A stretch of DNA of 64,000 nt from Myxococcus llanfairpwllgwyngyllgogerychwyrndrobwllllantysiliogogogochensis (lineage in GTDB: Bacteria; Myxococcota; Myxococcia; Myxococcales; Myxococcaceae), in contig NZ_VIFM01000012.1 of the NCBI RefSeq assembly GCF_006636215.1, positions 25,247 to 89,246 on the forward strand, read 5' to 3'. Of the stretch, positions 15,731 through 24,053 are shown in pieces (positions within the stretch are counted from its first letter, which is position 1; every line of letters begins with the position of its first letter). Under the pieces are notes generated by a model that saw only the letters and a program-made list of their open reading frames with translations, was not told the origin of the DNA and ran no database searches. A program made the position numbers and the translations under genes.

Positions 15731-16348
15731 ATGGCCGAGTTCGGGCAGGTCGACGCACCTGTTCGGCTGCTCTATGTTGGGCAGTCGATGAAGCGAGATC
15801 CCCCCGGCAGCAAGGCGCCCTCGGCGCACCTGGAGGGGCTCGGGTCCTCGCTGATGCATACCGTCCGAGTCTGGCAGGTCGCTCCGCTCCACACCCGATG
15901 GACCGCCATGCTCCCCGTCCGGGCTGGAAGCGAGGAGGAGGCGCGGCGCCTGGTGGCCGAGGCGCTGGCGCGAAACCCGGACATGGGAGGGGGGCCGCCG
16001 CGCAACGCAATCGGGTTGTTCGAGCCAGGGTCCGGCCGTCGTGGGCCGCGCTTCAACCTGAGTGACAGCACCCCGCTGCCGCCCGCGTCGCGCTACCTCG
16101 AGTTCATGCCGGCCGGCGCTGACATGGTGTACGCGCAGTACGCGCTGGCGCAGCGCATCCTTGAGAGTGCCGCGCCGCTGCTCGAGGATGCGCGCTGGTA
16201 CGCCATCCTCACGCAGTGCGAGGATATTCTCGACTGCTGGGAGCTCACGGCGGGCCGGCTGCGCTACGAGCGGCACCTCACGGAGGAAGAGCAGGCCCGA
16301 GAGCTGCTGCAACAGCTCGAGCCGTCACTTCGGGGCCGACTGGACTGA
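15731..16348 (+). CDS. Hypothetical soluble protein
   Basis: Up to 205 residues; the true start is uncertain (Met at 15731, 15788 or 15854) and none has a strong ribosome site. The conserved-looking body begins at about TVRVWQVAPLHTRWTAMLPV, continues with an alpha-helix EEEARRLVAEALARNPD, an EFMPAGADMVYAQYALAQRI helix and DARWYAILTQCEDILDCWEL, and ends in an amphipathic helix EEEQARELLQQLEPSLRG. No signal peptide or membrane segment. I do not recognise the family; small acidic orphans beside mobile elements are often immunity or regulatory proteins, but nothing in the sequence shows that. It is followed by a hairpin. Confidence 0.45.
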   Translation: MAEFGQVDAPVRLLYVGQSMKRDPPGSKAPSAHLEGLGSSLMHTVRVWQVAPLHTRWTAMLPVRAGSEEEARRLVAEALARNPDMGGGPPRNAIGLFEPGSGRRGPRFNLSDSTPLPPASRYLEFMPAGADMVYAQYALAQRILESAAPLLEDARWYAILTQCEDILDCWELTAGRLRYERHLTEEEQARELLQQLEPSLRGRLD

Positions 16349-16356
16349 GTCCCCGT

Positions 16357-16387
16357 CGTCCTCCCGAAAGGCCATTCGAGGAGGACG
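16357..16387 (+). terminator. Hairpin terminator
   Basis: CGTCCTCC (16357-16364) pairs with GGAGGACG (16380-16387), with further CGAA/TTCG pairing inside. It lies 9 bp after the preceding stop. Confidence 0.45.
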
Positions 16388-16493
16388 TTCGACTTCAACG
16401 TGTTCGCCTGCGTGAGGTGTGGAGGCAGGCGGCGGGTCTTGCCGTACGTGCAGGGGGCTCCCATCCCTCCCATGCATTGACCGTCCCTCTTCC

Positions 16494-17096
16494 TCAGTCG
16501 CGCAGCAGCCGCTGCCCCGCGAGCACGTGCTCGACCCACGACTGTGACGAGCTGAGCGTGGGCGCAAGCCGAGCCGCGAGGGCATCACCCTCGATGGGGT
16601 CCGGAATCGACGCCGGCAAATAGATGGCTCCACGCTGACTGGGCCGCAGCCACGCGCCGACCTGGGCCTCACCGTGGACGACCAGATGCGTCGCATCCGT
16701 CCCATTTGTGACGAGGTTGCCGGTCAGCTTGAGGTCCCCCTCGATGAACACCTGCGCCTCGTGTACCAACACGAGGTCGCTCGCAATCAGCGAGCCCTTG
16801 ATCCACAGCGGCACGTAGACGCCCACGTCGCGAATCACCAGCGGGCCGTCGACGATGACGTCCCCTTCGACGACGCACACCATCGGATCCTCATTGCCCA
16901 CGTACGTCGGACCACTCAACGAGAGCGTGCCCTCGTGCACCACGAAGGTGACGTCACGTCCGCCGAAGAGGTCCTCGTAGTTGACCGAATCATCGCTGAC
17001 CTCGATCAGGGAATAGCGCTCGAGGCCCACCTCCGTTGCCAGGGGTTCGAACCGCGCACCGGTGAGCGTCGTGTAGGGCTGGGCCTTTGGAGACAT
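16494..17096 (-). CDS. Hypothetical beta-solenoid-like protein
   Basis: A 200-residue cytosolic-looking protein (no signal peptide). From about residue 50 to 150 it consists of short hydrophobic beta repeats with recurring V-x-G-D/P-L-V turns (VVEGDVIVDGPLVI, LWIKGSLIASDLVL, VFIEGDLKLTGNLV, LVVHGEAQVGAW). This is the pattern of bactofilin-like or polymer-forming right-handed beta-helix proteins, which in myxobacteria build cytoskeletal filaments. It lacks a typical bactofilin N-terminus, and the C-terminal helix-rich tail (APTLSSSQSWVEHVLAGQRL) is not part of that family, so the resemblance may be only structural. Single gene. Confidence 0.55.
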   Translation of the reverse strand: MSPKAQPYTTLTGARFEPLATEVGLERYSLIEVSDDSVNYEDLFGGRDVTFVVHEGTLSLSGPTYVGNEDPMVCVVEGDVIVDGPLVIRDVGVYVPLWIKGSLIASDLVLVHEAQVFIEGDLKLTGNLVTNGTDATHLVVHGEAQVGAWLRPSQRGAIYLPASIPDPIEGDALAARLAPTLSSSQSWVEHVLAGQRLLRD

Positions 17097-17196
17097 GAGG
17101 GATGAGTCTACAGCGCTGGCTCGAGCTCGTCTTCGTCAGACAGCTTCCCCAGCGCCTCCCGAACGAGGTGCTCGGCATGCCCAACAACTTCATCCG

Positions 17197-17487
17197 CTAG
17201 AAGCAGATGTCGCGCACGTCTTCGTAGACCGCGTAGCTGGTGGGCAGGCCGTAGTAGAGGGTCATCGCCTGCTCACAGGTGAGACACGCCCCTTCCCCGC
17301 TCAGGGTCGTGTAGGCGCTGTTGGTGTAGAACTTCACGCGGTACAGCGAGTGGCAGATCGGGTGCAGGCCCTCCTCACGAGACGCGACGTCCTCCTCCAC
17401 TTCGGAGGGAACGCCCGCCCCACCACATCCCATCACCAGCAGCCCCGTCGCCAGCAACACGCCCCGGATGACCGTCGCTCCCCACAT
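17197..17487 (-). CDS. Small Cys-containing lipoprotein (DUF6289-like)
   Basis: Ninety-six residues from the ATG at 17487, chosen over one at 17523 because AGGAG sits 8 bases upstream. Signal peptide with lipobox GLLVMGC. The mature part HPICHSLYRVKFYTNSAYTT ... GEGACLTCEQ ... DICF has four Cys and a Y-x-x-x-AYTT motif that recalls short DUF6289 proteins common in myxobacteria. That assignment is from memory of the family and is weak. Function unknown. It is divergent from the next small secreted gene. Confidence 0.5.
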   Translation of the reverse strand: MWGATVIRGVLLATGLLVMGCGGAGVPSEVEEDVASREEGLHPICHSLYRVKFYTNSAYTTLSGEGACLTCEQAMTLYYGLPTSYAVYEDVRDICF

Positions 17488-17777
17488 GGATTTTTCTCCT
17501 GGAATTGAGTTCCCGATGTTCACTCCATTACAAGAGTATCACTCGTCGAACAAACCCGGGGCCTCTCCTTCCTCCGCGAGAAGCATGGGCCACGGATACC
17601 CTCCAGGAGACAACCTTCTCTGTCGCCGACCGGTGCGGCCCTTGCTTCCCCGCGGGTCGCCACGGCGCCTGACGACCTCACGAGAAGATAGGGATTTCCC
17701 GCATGGCCATGCGCAGACAGTGGGTTCATGATGCGAATGAATCCGGATATCCGGGTCCAACCCCCAGGAGTGCGCGT

Positions 17778-18089
17778 ATGACTTCGAAACTCATGCAGGG
17801 ACTGCTGTTGGTGGCTGCACTGGCGTTCCCCACTGGAAGTGCACTGGCCTTCTGTCAGGACGGAGACACCCAGACGTGCCTCTGTCCCGACGGCTCGATG
17901 AGCGTGCGCTACTGCGTCAACAGCCGTTTTGGCCCCTGCGAATGTGGAGAAGGGCTGGGTGGATCGGCCTCATTGACCGAGGACGCGAGCGCGGCGGAGC
18001 AAGCGACGTCCGAAGCAAGCACGGCACAGGTATGCATCGAATCACTGACGCTCGAACAGTCGTCGGCGCCCTCCGGCACTCCGGGCTGA
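17778..18089 (+). CDS. Small secreted Cys-rich protein
   Basis: 103 residues from the ATG at 17778 with CAGGAG 7 bases upstream. Signal peptide MTSKLMQGLLLVAALAFPTG followed by SALA. The mature protein has a knot of six or more Cys in 40 residues (FCQDGDTQTCLCPDGSMSVR, YCVNSRFGPCECG), like EGF or defensin-size disulfide domains, then a Ser/Ala/Glu-rich tail. Not recognised. The tail composition changes abruptly near the stop, so the C-terminus may be truncated. Confidence 0.5.
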   Translation: MTSKLMQGLLLVAALAFPTGSALAFCQDGDTQTCLCPDGSMSVRYCVNSRFGPCECGEGLGGSASLTEDASAAEQATSEASTAQVCIESLTLEQSSAPSGTPG

Positions 18090-18311
18090 GTCCGAATGAC
18101 CGGCCCCGACAATCCCTTCCAGGCCGCGCGTACAGTGTCGGCGTGAACCTGGGCTCGGACATCGTCGGCGAGTAGCGCGGGCCTTCCGTTTCACCCTCGT
18201 GCCCTGCGTGGGCCGCTTCAGGCCTGCCCACCACAGCTCCATGAAGTCGAAGCGGGGCTGTCGGTGGGCAACCCGGGGACTCGCGATTCATGTCGCGTCT
18301 GTCCTCACACT

Positions 18312-18977
18312 TCAGCCGAGCCGCATGGACAGCTCGACGTCCTCCGCGAATGGCGTCGAGAGATAGCCACTCCTCGGGTCTCGAACCCGCGCGAGGTAGT
18401 CGGGGCTGTCGTCAGCGTTATCGGCGACGATGAGCGCCCCCGGACGGAGCTGGCCCTCGAGCATTCGCAGGATGTCCGGGTAGAGCGCCTTCGCCCCGTC
18501 GAGCAGGAGCAGGTCGACCCGCGGGGGGATGTCGAGCGCGAGAGTCTTCAGTGCATCTCCTTCGCGAATCTCCACCAGGTCCGCGAGGCCGCCCGCTTCG
18601 AGGTTGCTTCGTGCACGAGCGACCTTCGACGGCTCGAATTCACTCGTGATGACGCGGCCCCCACCATTGTCTCGGAGTGCGGCGGCCAGATGCAGCGTGG
18701 AGATTCCGAACGACGTCCCGAACTCGACGATGGTCCGCGCGCCCGAACCGCGCGCCAGCATGTAGAGCAGGAGGCCCGTCTCGCGCGACACGGCCAGCGC
18801 GGCGTTCTTGAGCCGTCCGTAGAACTCCAGGTAGTCCGTCTTGCTTCGCATCATGCGCTCCCGCTCCTCGCGCGAGAGCGCCGCTATCTCCGGGATGGCG
18901 AGAGGCGACATCGCCTCGGCCTCCTCGAACAAGCGGTTGAGCAGGGGGGCAAGAGGGCTTTCGGTCAGCGTGGTCAT
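18312..18977 (-). CDS. SAM-dependent O-methyltransferase
   Basis: Class I methyltransferase of 221 residues, of the O-methyltransferase (catechol/caffeoyl-CoA-like) type. Start at 18977 because GGAG lies 7-8 bases upstream; an upstream in-frame Met is less likely. Motif I is IVEFGTSFGISTLHLA, the acidic post-I loop is SEFEPSKVARAR, and the motif with the metal-site-like Asp is VDLLLLDGAKALYPD. An ordered C-terminal region ends VELSMRLG. The active site would act on a small catechol or natural-product-like substrate. It is transcribed divergently from the TetR regulator at 19069 across a 91-bp region with inverted repeats, so it is the likely target of that regulator. Confidence 0.85.
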   Translation of the reverse strand: MTTLTESPLAPLLNRLFEEAEAMSPLAIPEIAALSREERERMMRSKTDYLEFYGRLKNAALAVSRETGLLLYMLARGSGARTIVEFGTSFGISTLHLAAALRDNGGGRVITSEFEPSKVARARSNLEAGGLADLVEIREGDALKTLALDIPPRVDLLLLDGAKALYPDILRMLEGQLRPGALIVADNADDSPDYLARVRDPRSGYLSTPFAEDVELSMRLG

Positions 18978-19020
18978 CGGTTTCTCCGTTCCGTGCGGCA
19001 TCAAGTGTGACGCTGGACAA

Positions 19021-19055
19021 AATGCGACGAATCATTCAGGTTCACAATTCGCATT
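19021..19055. promoter_or_regulatory. Candidate TetR operator between divergent genes
   Basis: Within the 91-bp intergenic region, AATGCGA (19021-19027) and TCGCATT (19049-19055) form a perfect 7-bp inverted pair 21 bp apart. The spacer starts with another palindrome, GAATCATTC (19029-19037). It covers the position expected for both promoters. Confidence 0.4.
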
Positions 19056-19068
19056 GACGGGAGTGCGC

Positions 19069-19773
19069 ATGAGCCCGCGACGAAGTCCTCGAATCTCCAC
19101 GAGAAAAGAGCCCCAACAGGCGCGCTCGAACGAGCTCGTCGACGCGGTCCTCCGCGCGGCTATTCAGGTTCTGGCGAAGGAGGGAGCCCCGCGCTTCACG
19201 ATGGCACGCGTGGCCGAGAAGGCCGGCGTCAGCGTCGGGTCGCTGTACCAGTACTTCCCGAACAAAGCGGCGGTCCTCTTCCGACTCCAGGCAGACGAGT
19301 GGCGACAGACAACAGCGCTCACTCAGAAGCTGCTCGAGGACACAACGCGTCCGCCGCTTGCACGGCTCCGCGCTCTCGTTCACACCTTCATCCAATCCGA
19401 GTGCGACGAGGCCGCGGTCCGCGTCGCGCTGAGTGACGCCGCGCCTCTCTATCGGGATGCGCCCGAAGCCCGCGAGGTGCGCGCCTCGAGCAAGGCCACG
19501 TTCGAGGGCTTCATGCGCGAGGTCCTGCCCACAACGCCCAGACCCGCGCGCATGCTCGCGGGAGACCTCGTCATGACGACGCTCAGCGCAGTGGGAAAAT
19601 CCTTCTCGGAGAGGCCTCGAACACCCTCGGAGATTGCCAGCTACTCCGATGCGTTGGCTGACATGCTCTGTGCGTACCTGGAGACACTCTCGGGGAAGGA
19701 CGTCGCTCCCTCGACCGCAGTCGACGCGGCACAGCCCCCTCCTTCACGACGCCCCTCGGCAAGGCGGCCGTGA
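19069..19773 (+). CDS. TetR/AcrR family transcriptional regulator
   Basis: A 234-residue repressor. Start at 19069 (GGGAG upstream) because the longer frame upstream is antisense to the methyltransferase gene. The N-terminal domain is canonical: AVLRAAIQVLAKEGAPRFTM, ARVAEKAGVSVGSLYQYFPN (helix-turn-helix with SVGSLYQYF) and KAAVLFRL. The C-terminal ligand domain (about residues 75-205) is all helical and resembles TetR_C types with DEAAVRVALSDAAPLYRD. A Pro/Ser/Arg tail ends the protein. It probably represses itself and the divergent O-methyltransferase gene; the inducer is unknown. Confidence 0.85.
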   Translation: MSPRRSPRISTRKEPQQARSNELVDAVLRAAIQVLAKEGAPRFTMARVAEKAGVSVGSLYQYFPNKAAVLFRLQADEWRQTTALTQKLLEDTTRPPLARLRALVHTFIQSECDEAAVRVALSDAAPLYRDAPEAREVRASSKATFEGFMREVLPTTPRPARMLAGDLVMTTLSAVGKSFSERPRTPSEIASYSDALADMLCAYLETLSGKDVAPSTAVDAAQPPPSRRPSARRP

Positions 19774-19836
19774 GGCCTTTCGGCTGCCTCTCCGAACCCA
19801 CCGCACACGATTCAGGGGCGGGTCCGGACCCGGACG

Positions 19837-20910
19837 CTACGCCAGCGCGATGACCGCGCGTTCACAGCCCACGTAGACCGTCCCGTCGGCGACGAGCGGC
19901 GCCGTCGTCACGCGGTAGGGCGCCTTCCACCGCCAGCGCTCTGTTCCCTCCCGAAGCGTCCAGGCGTGGATGGCGTTGCCAGCCCCCATGTAGACGACGT
20001 CCCCTGCGATTGCCGGCGAGACCGTGGCGGCAGGCGGCTTGTCGAGCGTGACTGACCAAAGCTCCTTCCCGGTCTTTTCGTTCAGTGCGTGGAGAATCGC
20101 GTGATCGCCGGTGAAGCACACGACGCCATCCGCGACGGCGGGCGTCCCCCACAGCGCGCCGCGAGTCTCGTAGGACCAACGCTCCTTGCCGCTGGCGAGG
20201 TCGAGCGCGCGAAGGCGCTTCCCCAGACCGGACAGGGCATAGACCGTGCTGCCGTTGATGGCGGGCGCTCCGCCATGACCCATCGCACCGGCCTTCGCCG
20301 ACCATCGCTCCACTCCCGTGGCGCGGTCGAGCGCGACGACGTGGCCCTCGGCGAAGCCCTGGCTGGTCCCGACGACGACGTACTCGCGCGTCACGCTGAC
20401 CGCGGACTGCACGCTCTCACCACGGCGCAGCAGTACGCGCCATCGCTCGGCTCCCGTGCGCGCGTCGATGGCGACCACCCCACCGAGCCGCGTTCCCACG
20501 TAGACGTCATCGTCGACAACGATGGGAGAGGAGGTCGCCTCGGCGTCGCACGAGACGCTCCAGCGGATGGCGTGCGTGCCCAGGTCAACGGCGTGGCACT
20601 GCCCGCCACCGACGACGAAGAGCAATCCATGCGCAACCATCGGATTCGAGATGCTCTCGGGAACGCCCCCTCCGACCCGCACGTTCCACAGCTCCTTTCC
20701 CTTCGAGAGGTCGAGCGCGTAGAGCTTGTCGTTATCGAAGTTCGCGAACAGCACGCCATCATGGATTGCAGGCGTGTTGCGAGTGGTCACGGGCGAACTC
20801 GGCGCGAACTTCCAGCGGGCCCTCTTGACCACGAGAGGTCCCGCTCCCTCGAAGTGGCCGGTCCGCGCGGCATTGGCGCCAAAGAAGAGGGAGCGAGATG
20901 AGTCTGACAT
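19837..20910 (-). CDS. PQQ-type beta-propeller protein
   Basis: 357 residues built almost entirely of seven or eight PQQ/YVTN-like blades. Each has a D-x-x-T/S-G-K/A-E-x-W turn (DLSKGKELWNVR, DARTGAERWRV, DRATGVERWSA, DLASGKERWSY, NEKTGKELWSV) and alternating VVVG/VYVG strands. There is no signal peptide and no haem motif, so it is a cytosolic scaffold or sensor rather than a periplasmic quinoprotein dehydrogenase. It resembles BamB-like and kinase-associated propellers. Convergent with the TetR gene. Partner unknown. Confidence 0.75.
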   Translation of the reverse strand: MSDSSRSLFFGANAARTGHFEGAGPLVVKRARWKFAPSSPVTTRNTPAIHDGVLFANFDNDKLYALDLSKGKELWNVRVGGGVPESISNPMVAHGLLFVVGGGQCHAVDLGTHAIRWSVSCDAEATSSPIVVDDDVYVGTRLGGVVAIDARTGAERWRVLLRRGESVQSAVSVTREYVVVGTSQGFAEGHVVALDRATGVERWSAKAGAMGHGGAPAINGSTVYALSGLGKRLRALDLASGKERWSYETRGALWGTPAVADGVVCFTGDHAILHALNEKTGKELWSVTLDKPPAATVSPAIAGDVVYMGAGNAIHAWTLREGTERWRWKAPYRVTTAPLVADGTVYVGCERAVIALA

Positions 20911-21034
20911 GGGAGGTTCTCCGGCTTGGGTGGGCAGCGGGGCCGCGGCGTCACCAAGTCCAGGGCCCGGCGGGAGCTTGAGACGCCGGCCCGCGCCCCC
21001 AAGTAGCTCTCACCCGGCCCCTGTCGGCCTTACA

Positions 21035-23170
21035 TCAATTTCCCGTCAACACCACCAGGTTCGCGCGCACCGTCTGGCCTTCAGCGCCCTCGAAGGGCAC
21101 CGGCTCACTGGGTCGATTGAGCACCTCGATGGCGCCGGCCCCGGGCGGGACCCGCAGGACATAGGTCCCGTCCGTCGAGAGCGTCCCGAAGTGGTCCTCT
21201 CCATCGATTCGCGCGAGCACACCGCCCGACTCCAGGGGCAGGCCCCGGGCATCCCTCACCACGCCTTCCAGCGTGAGCCCGGGCGACAGACGCAGGTGCG
21301 CGGTGTCGACACCCGCGGGGATGAGCCGCCGCGTCCTCGGCCACTCGTGATGTTGGATCTCCAGCAGGAAGGGCTCGTCGGGAACGCCTGAGAGATAGAG
21401 ACTTCCATCCGGATAGGTGGCTCCGTAGCACACATCCGGCCCGTCACGTCCGGGCAGCTCGGGCCATCTGCACCGCACCGTGGCCTCCCAGAGCCCCTGC
21501 CCGTTCGGTGCCTCCACGCGCCCCGTGAGCAGCCGCCCCATCCCCAGCTTGATGTCCCCGAGACGGACTGTCGCCCCGGCGCGAGGCGCGAGCTTCCGGA
21601 GCTCGGGAGCGAACCCCTCCGCGGAGATGCTCACGTACAGGGGCTTGTTCCCTTCGACAGGGAAGGACAAGGAGAAGCGCCCCCGCGCGTTCTCGAATGA
21701 CTGGTGCGCCACCTGGAAGGACGGGATGGGGCGGCCCCGAGCATCCACCACCCGGCCACTCACCCGGACCGCGTCGCGGACGCTCGCCTCGCGCTTCGAT
21801 ACGAGCCGGACCGGCTCGGGCTGCTCATCCAGGACCTTCACCCGCTGCGATTCGTCATGGCCCTGCGCGTCCGCGAACACACTCGCCTCGCCCGGCGGAA
21901 CGTGCTCGAACGCGAAGCCCCCGTTGCGCGCCGTCGCCCGGCGAATCAGCAGCTTCGTCCCTCCTGTCAGCTCCAGGTTGAGTTCCGCGTGCCCGCCCTG
22001 GATGGCCACGCCGCGCTCGTCGACGAGCCGGCCACGAAAGCGGCGAGCGCCTTGGAGGTCCAACGTGAGCGTCCGCGCTTCGCCCTCGAAGCGAAACTCA
22101 CGGGAGACCCTCCGATACTCCTCCAGCACGTCGAAGCTCAAGGACACGAGGTACCTGCCGGGAACCATCCCATCGAAGCTCGCGCTCCCGGCTTCATCCG
22201 GACGCCGAGCCCTGGAGGAGGTTCGGACATCGCGGTGCCCGAGCGGCCCGTCCACGTGCACCCATATTGGGTGAATCAATCCCTTGGGGAGCACGACGGC
22301 GACAGTCAATCGCCCACCCGCGGGCACCACCCAGCGCACCTTCTGTGAGCGAATCACCACCTCGCCCAGCGCGGAGAGCCGGTCCTTGGGCTCGACCAGG
22401 AAGGAATAGCGGCCCCGCGCCAGCTCCGGCAGCTCGAAGGAGCCGTCGGCCCGCGTCTGGGCCGAGAGCGGCGGCGGCCAGAAACACGTCGAGGGGAAGC
22501 CCACTCGGCCGTAGTGCTTGAGGTGAATCCAGGCGCCGACCACGGGCTTCCCATCGCTGTCGACGACCTCGCCCCGCAGCGGCTCCGAGCGCTCGAGGAC
22601 CACGTCCAGCGGGGCCACCACCGAGGCGGGGGCGATGTACCGCGACACGTGCTCGGGAGCATTCACCAGGACCGCGATGGGCGAGAACCCGGGCACAGGC
22701 ACCTCGAACCCGCCGTCCTCGCCGGTGAGCACCTCCTGGTACTTCAGCAGCCCGAGCCGCTGCTGGATTCCTGCTCGGACCCGAACGCCCTTCAGGGGAG
22801 TGCCGGCCGCCCCGCGCACACGGCCCTTCACGACCCGGGGCGGTGCCAGCTCGATTCCCACGAAGCGCTCGTTGCCCATCACCATCGTCACTGTCTGGGT
22901 CCCCAGTTCGGAGCCACGCGTCGCTGTCAGGACCCATGGCGCGCCGGCCACGCCTCGGAACACGAAGTGGCCTCGCGCGTCGGTGCGGGTGCTCAGGACG
23001 TGCTCACGGAAGGTGGCTCGCACCTCCACGTCGGGCACCGGTCCCGAGGAGGAGACGACGAGCCCCTCGATGAAATGGGGGCCCCTGGCCGAGGGCTCCT
23101 CGGCCACCGCGGACGTCAAGAGCAGGACCGACAGGACCCACAACGCGTGATGGAAGATACGAAGGCGCAT
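21035..23170 (-). CDS. Secreted carboxypeptidase-regulatory-like repeat protein
   Basis: 711 residues with a signal peptide (HHALWVLSVLLLTSAVA). The mature chain is a series of six or more CarboxypepD_reg-like/SdrD_B-type beta sandwiches. Each has V-x-G-x-V-x-x-x-x-G-x-P-x-x-x-V (FIEGLVVSSSGPVPDVEVRA, VKGRVRGAAGTPLKGVRVRA, LRGEVVDSDGKPVVGAWIHL, FRGRLVDERGVAIQGGHAEL, LEGVVRDARGLPLESGGVLA) followed by DGSF/GGF and a strand PG-x-Y. No enzymatic domain is seen. Such proteins in myxobacteria are thought to act as surface adhesive or transport-associated scaffolds. Single gene. Confidence 0.7.
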   Translation of the reverse strand: MRLRIFHHALWVLSVLLLTSAVAEEPSARGPHFIEGLVVSSSGPVPDVEVRATFREHVLSTRTDARGHFVFRGVAGAPWVLTATRGSELGTQTVTMVMGNERFVGIELAPPRVVKGRVRGAAGTPLKGVRVRAGIQQRLGLLKYQEVLTGEDGGFEVPVPGFSPIAVLVNAPEHVSRYIAPASVVAPLDVVLERSEPLRGEVVDSDGKPVVGAWIHLKHYGRVGFPSTCFWPPPLSAQTRADGSFELPELARGRYSFLVEPKDRLSALGEVVIRSQKVRWVVPAGGRLTVAVVLPKGLIHPIWVHVDGPLGHRDVRTSSRARRPDEAGSASFDGMVPGRYLVSLSFDVLEEYRRVSREFRFEGEARTLTLDLQGARRFRGRLVDERGVAIQGGHAELNLELTGGTKLLIRRATARNGGFAFEHVPPGEASVFADAQGHDESQRVKVLDEQPEPVRLVSKREASVRDAVRVSGRVVDARGRPIPSFQVAHQSFENARGRFSLSFPVEGNKPLYVSISAEGFAPELRKLAPRAGATVRLGDIKLGMGRLLTGRVEAPNGQGLWEATVRCRWPELPGRDGPDVCYGATYPDGSLYLSGVPDEPFLLEIQHHEWPRTRRLIPAGVDTAHLRLSPGLTLEGVVRDARGLPLESGGVLARIDGEDHFGTLSTDGTYVLRVPPGAGAIEVLNRPSEPVPFEGAEGQTVRANLVVLTGN

Positions 23171-23235
23171 GCCACCTCCGTGGCCACTCTACCCTCGCCT
23201 GCCCATTGAGGTGCTCGCGCGGTTCGTCGGGGCCA

Positions 23236-23868
23236 TCAGTCGGTAGGGCCGCGCTCGCCCCGGACAGCGTCGGCCAGTTCACGCACGGGCGTCAGCAATC
23301 CATACAGCTCGATGGTGGTGCGCGGGACGGCGATCACCTCCACCGTCAGGACGCCGCTCTCGATGGAGAAGGTCTCGAAGACGTGGGCCAGGTTCAGCAA
23401 GGGCCGCCGCATTTCCGCGTTGAGGAGGAAGGCGCGGGCCTTGGGAGTGACGTTCCTCAGGTCCAACGCGTTATCGAGGCTGGCATCTCCAACATCCTCG
23501 TCTTTCACGCCGAACAGTCTGAGGAACGTGTCGCCCAGCGTCTCGGGCCGGATGGTCACCTCGCGCGGAAAGCCGTCACCCAGCCCGTGCCGGATGATGG
23601 TGACGATGTGGAAACTCCTGCCAAAGCCCCGGTGCTCGGTCTCCACGGTGATCGCCCGCCCGGCGTGGCGGCCCTTCATCTCCAGCGTCCCCGCGGAGTA
23701 CATAAACCCGGACGTCGCAGTGAAGGACCAGCCGCGAGTGTTGGCGAAGTCCTGCCAGGTCTGGAGTTGCTGCGTCCAGTGCCGCCAACGGACGTAGCCA
23801 ATGACACTCGCTACCCCGAGGCCGACTCCGAAGACGCTGGCGAAGATGCCAATTTGTGTCCAGGTCAT
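23236..23868 (-). CDS. Single-pass membrane hypothetical protein
   Basis: 210 residues from the ATG at 23868. A longer upstream frame is rejected because it would place 60 Arg/Pro-rich residues before the membrane segment. One N-terminal helix IGIFASVFGVGLGVASVIGY spans the membrane with VRWRHW after it, so the body is probably cytoplasmic. The body has strands FANTRGWSFTATSGF, EMKGRHAGRAITVETEHRG and IVTIIRHGLGDGFPREVTIR and a helix-rich end. It is reminiscent of DUF3137-like or PH-like membrane-associated proteins, but not firmly. No operon partner is evident. Confidence 0.55.
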   Translation of the reverse strand: MTWTQIGIFASVFGVGLGVASVIGYVRWRHWTQQLQTWQDFANTRGWSFTATSGFMYSAGTLEMKGRHAGRAITVETEHRGFGRSFHIVTIIRHGLGDGFPREVTIRPETLGDTFLRLFGVKDEDVGDASLDNALDLRNVTPKARAFLLNAEMRRPLLNLAHVFETFSIESGVLTVEVIAVPRTTIELYGLLTPVRELADAVRGERGPTD

Positions 23869-24053
23869 TCCCGTAAGCATCCCCGTTCGGCCCGTATCTG
23901 CCAACCCCTCCGCGCGCGGGCCCCCGGACGGGACGCCGCGGGGATGCACCTCTCTGGCAAGGACGACCCCGTGCCTTCCAGCTGGGATGGAAGGCTCCGC
24001 GGGCAGGACCGAGCGGGCCCCACCCCTCGCATGCGTCGCGGCCCCCACCAGCC

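Noticed and set aside
15524..15745. Minus-strand frame with AAVKLARLRRSAAEVLRALP and SAVFVADEQG
   Set aside because: Looks like a real protein fragment next to the element, but no start, no stop context and no family that I can name, so it is not listed as a gene.
19762..19789. Hairpin AGGCGGCCG/CGGCTGCCT as terminator of the TetR gene
   Set aside because: The left arm lies inside the coding sequence, and the pair has a wobble. Not convincing enough.
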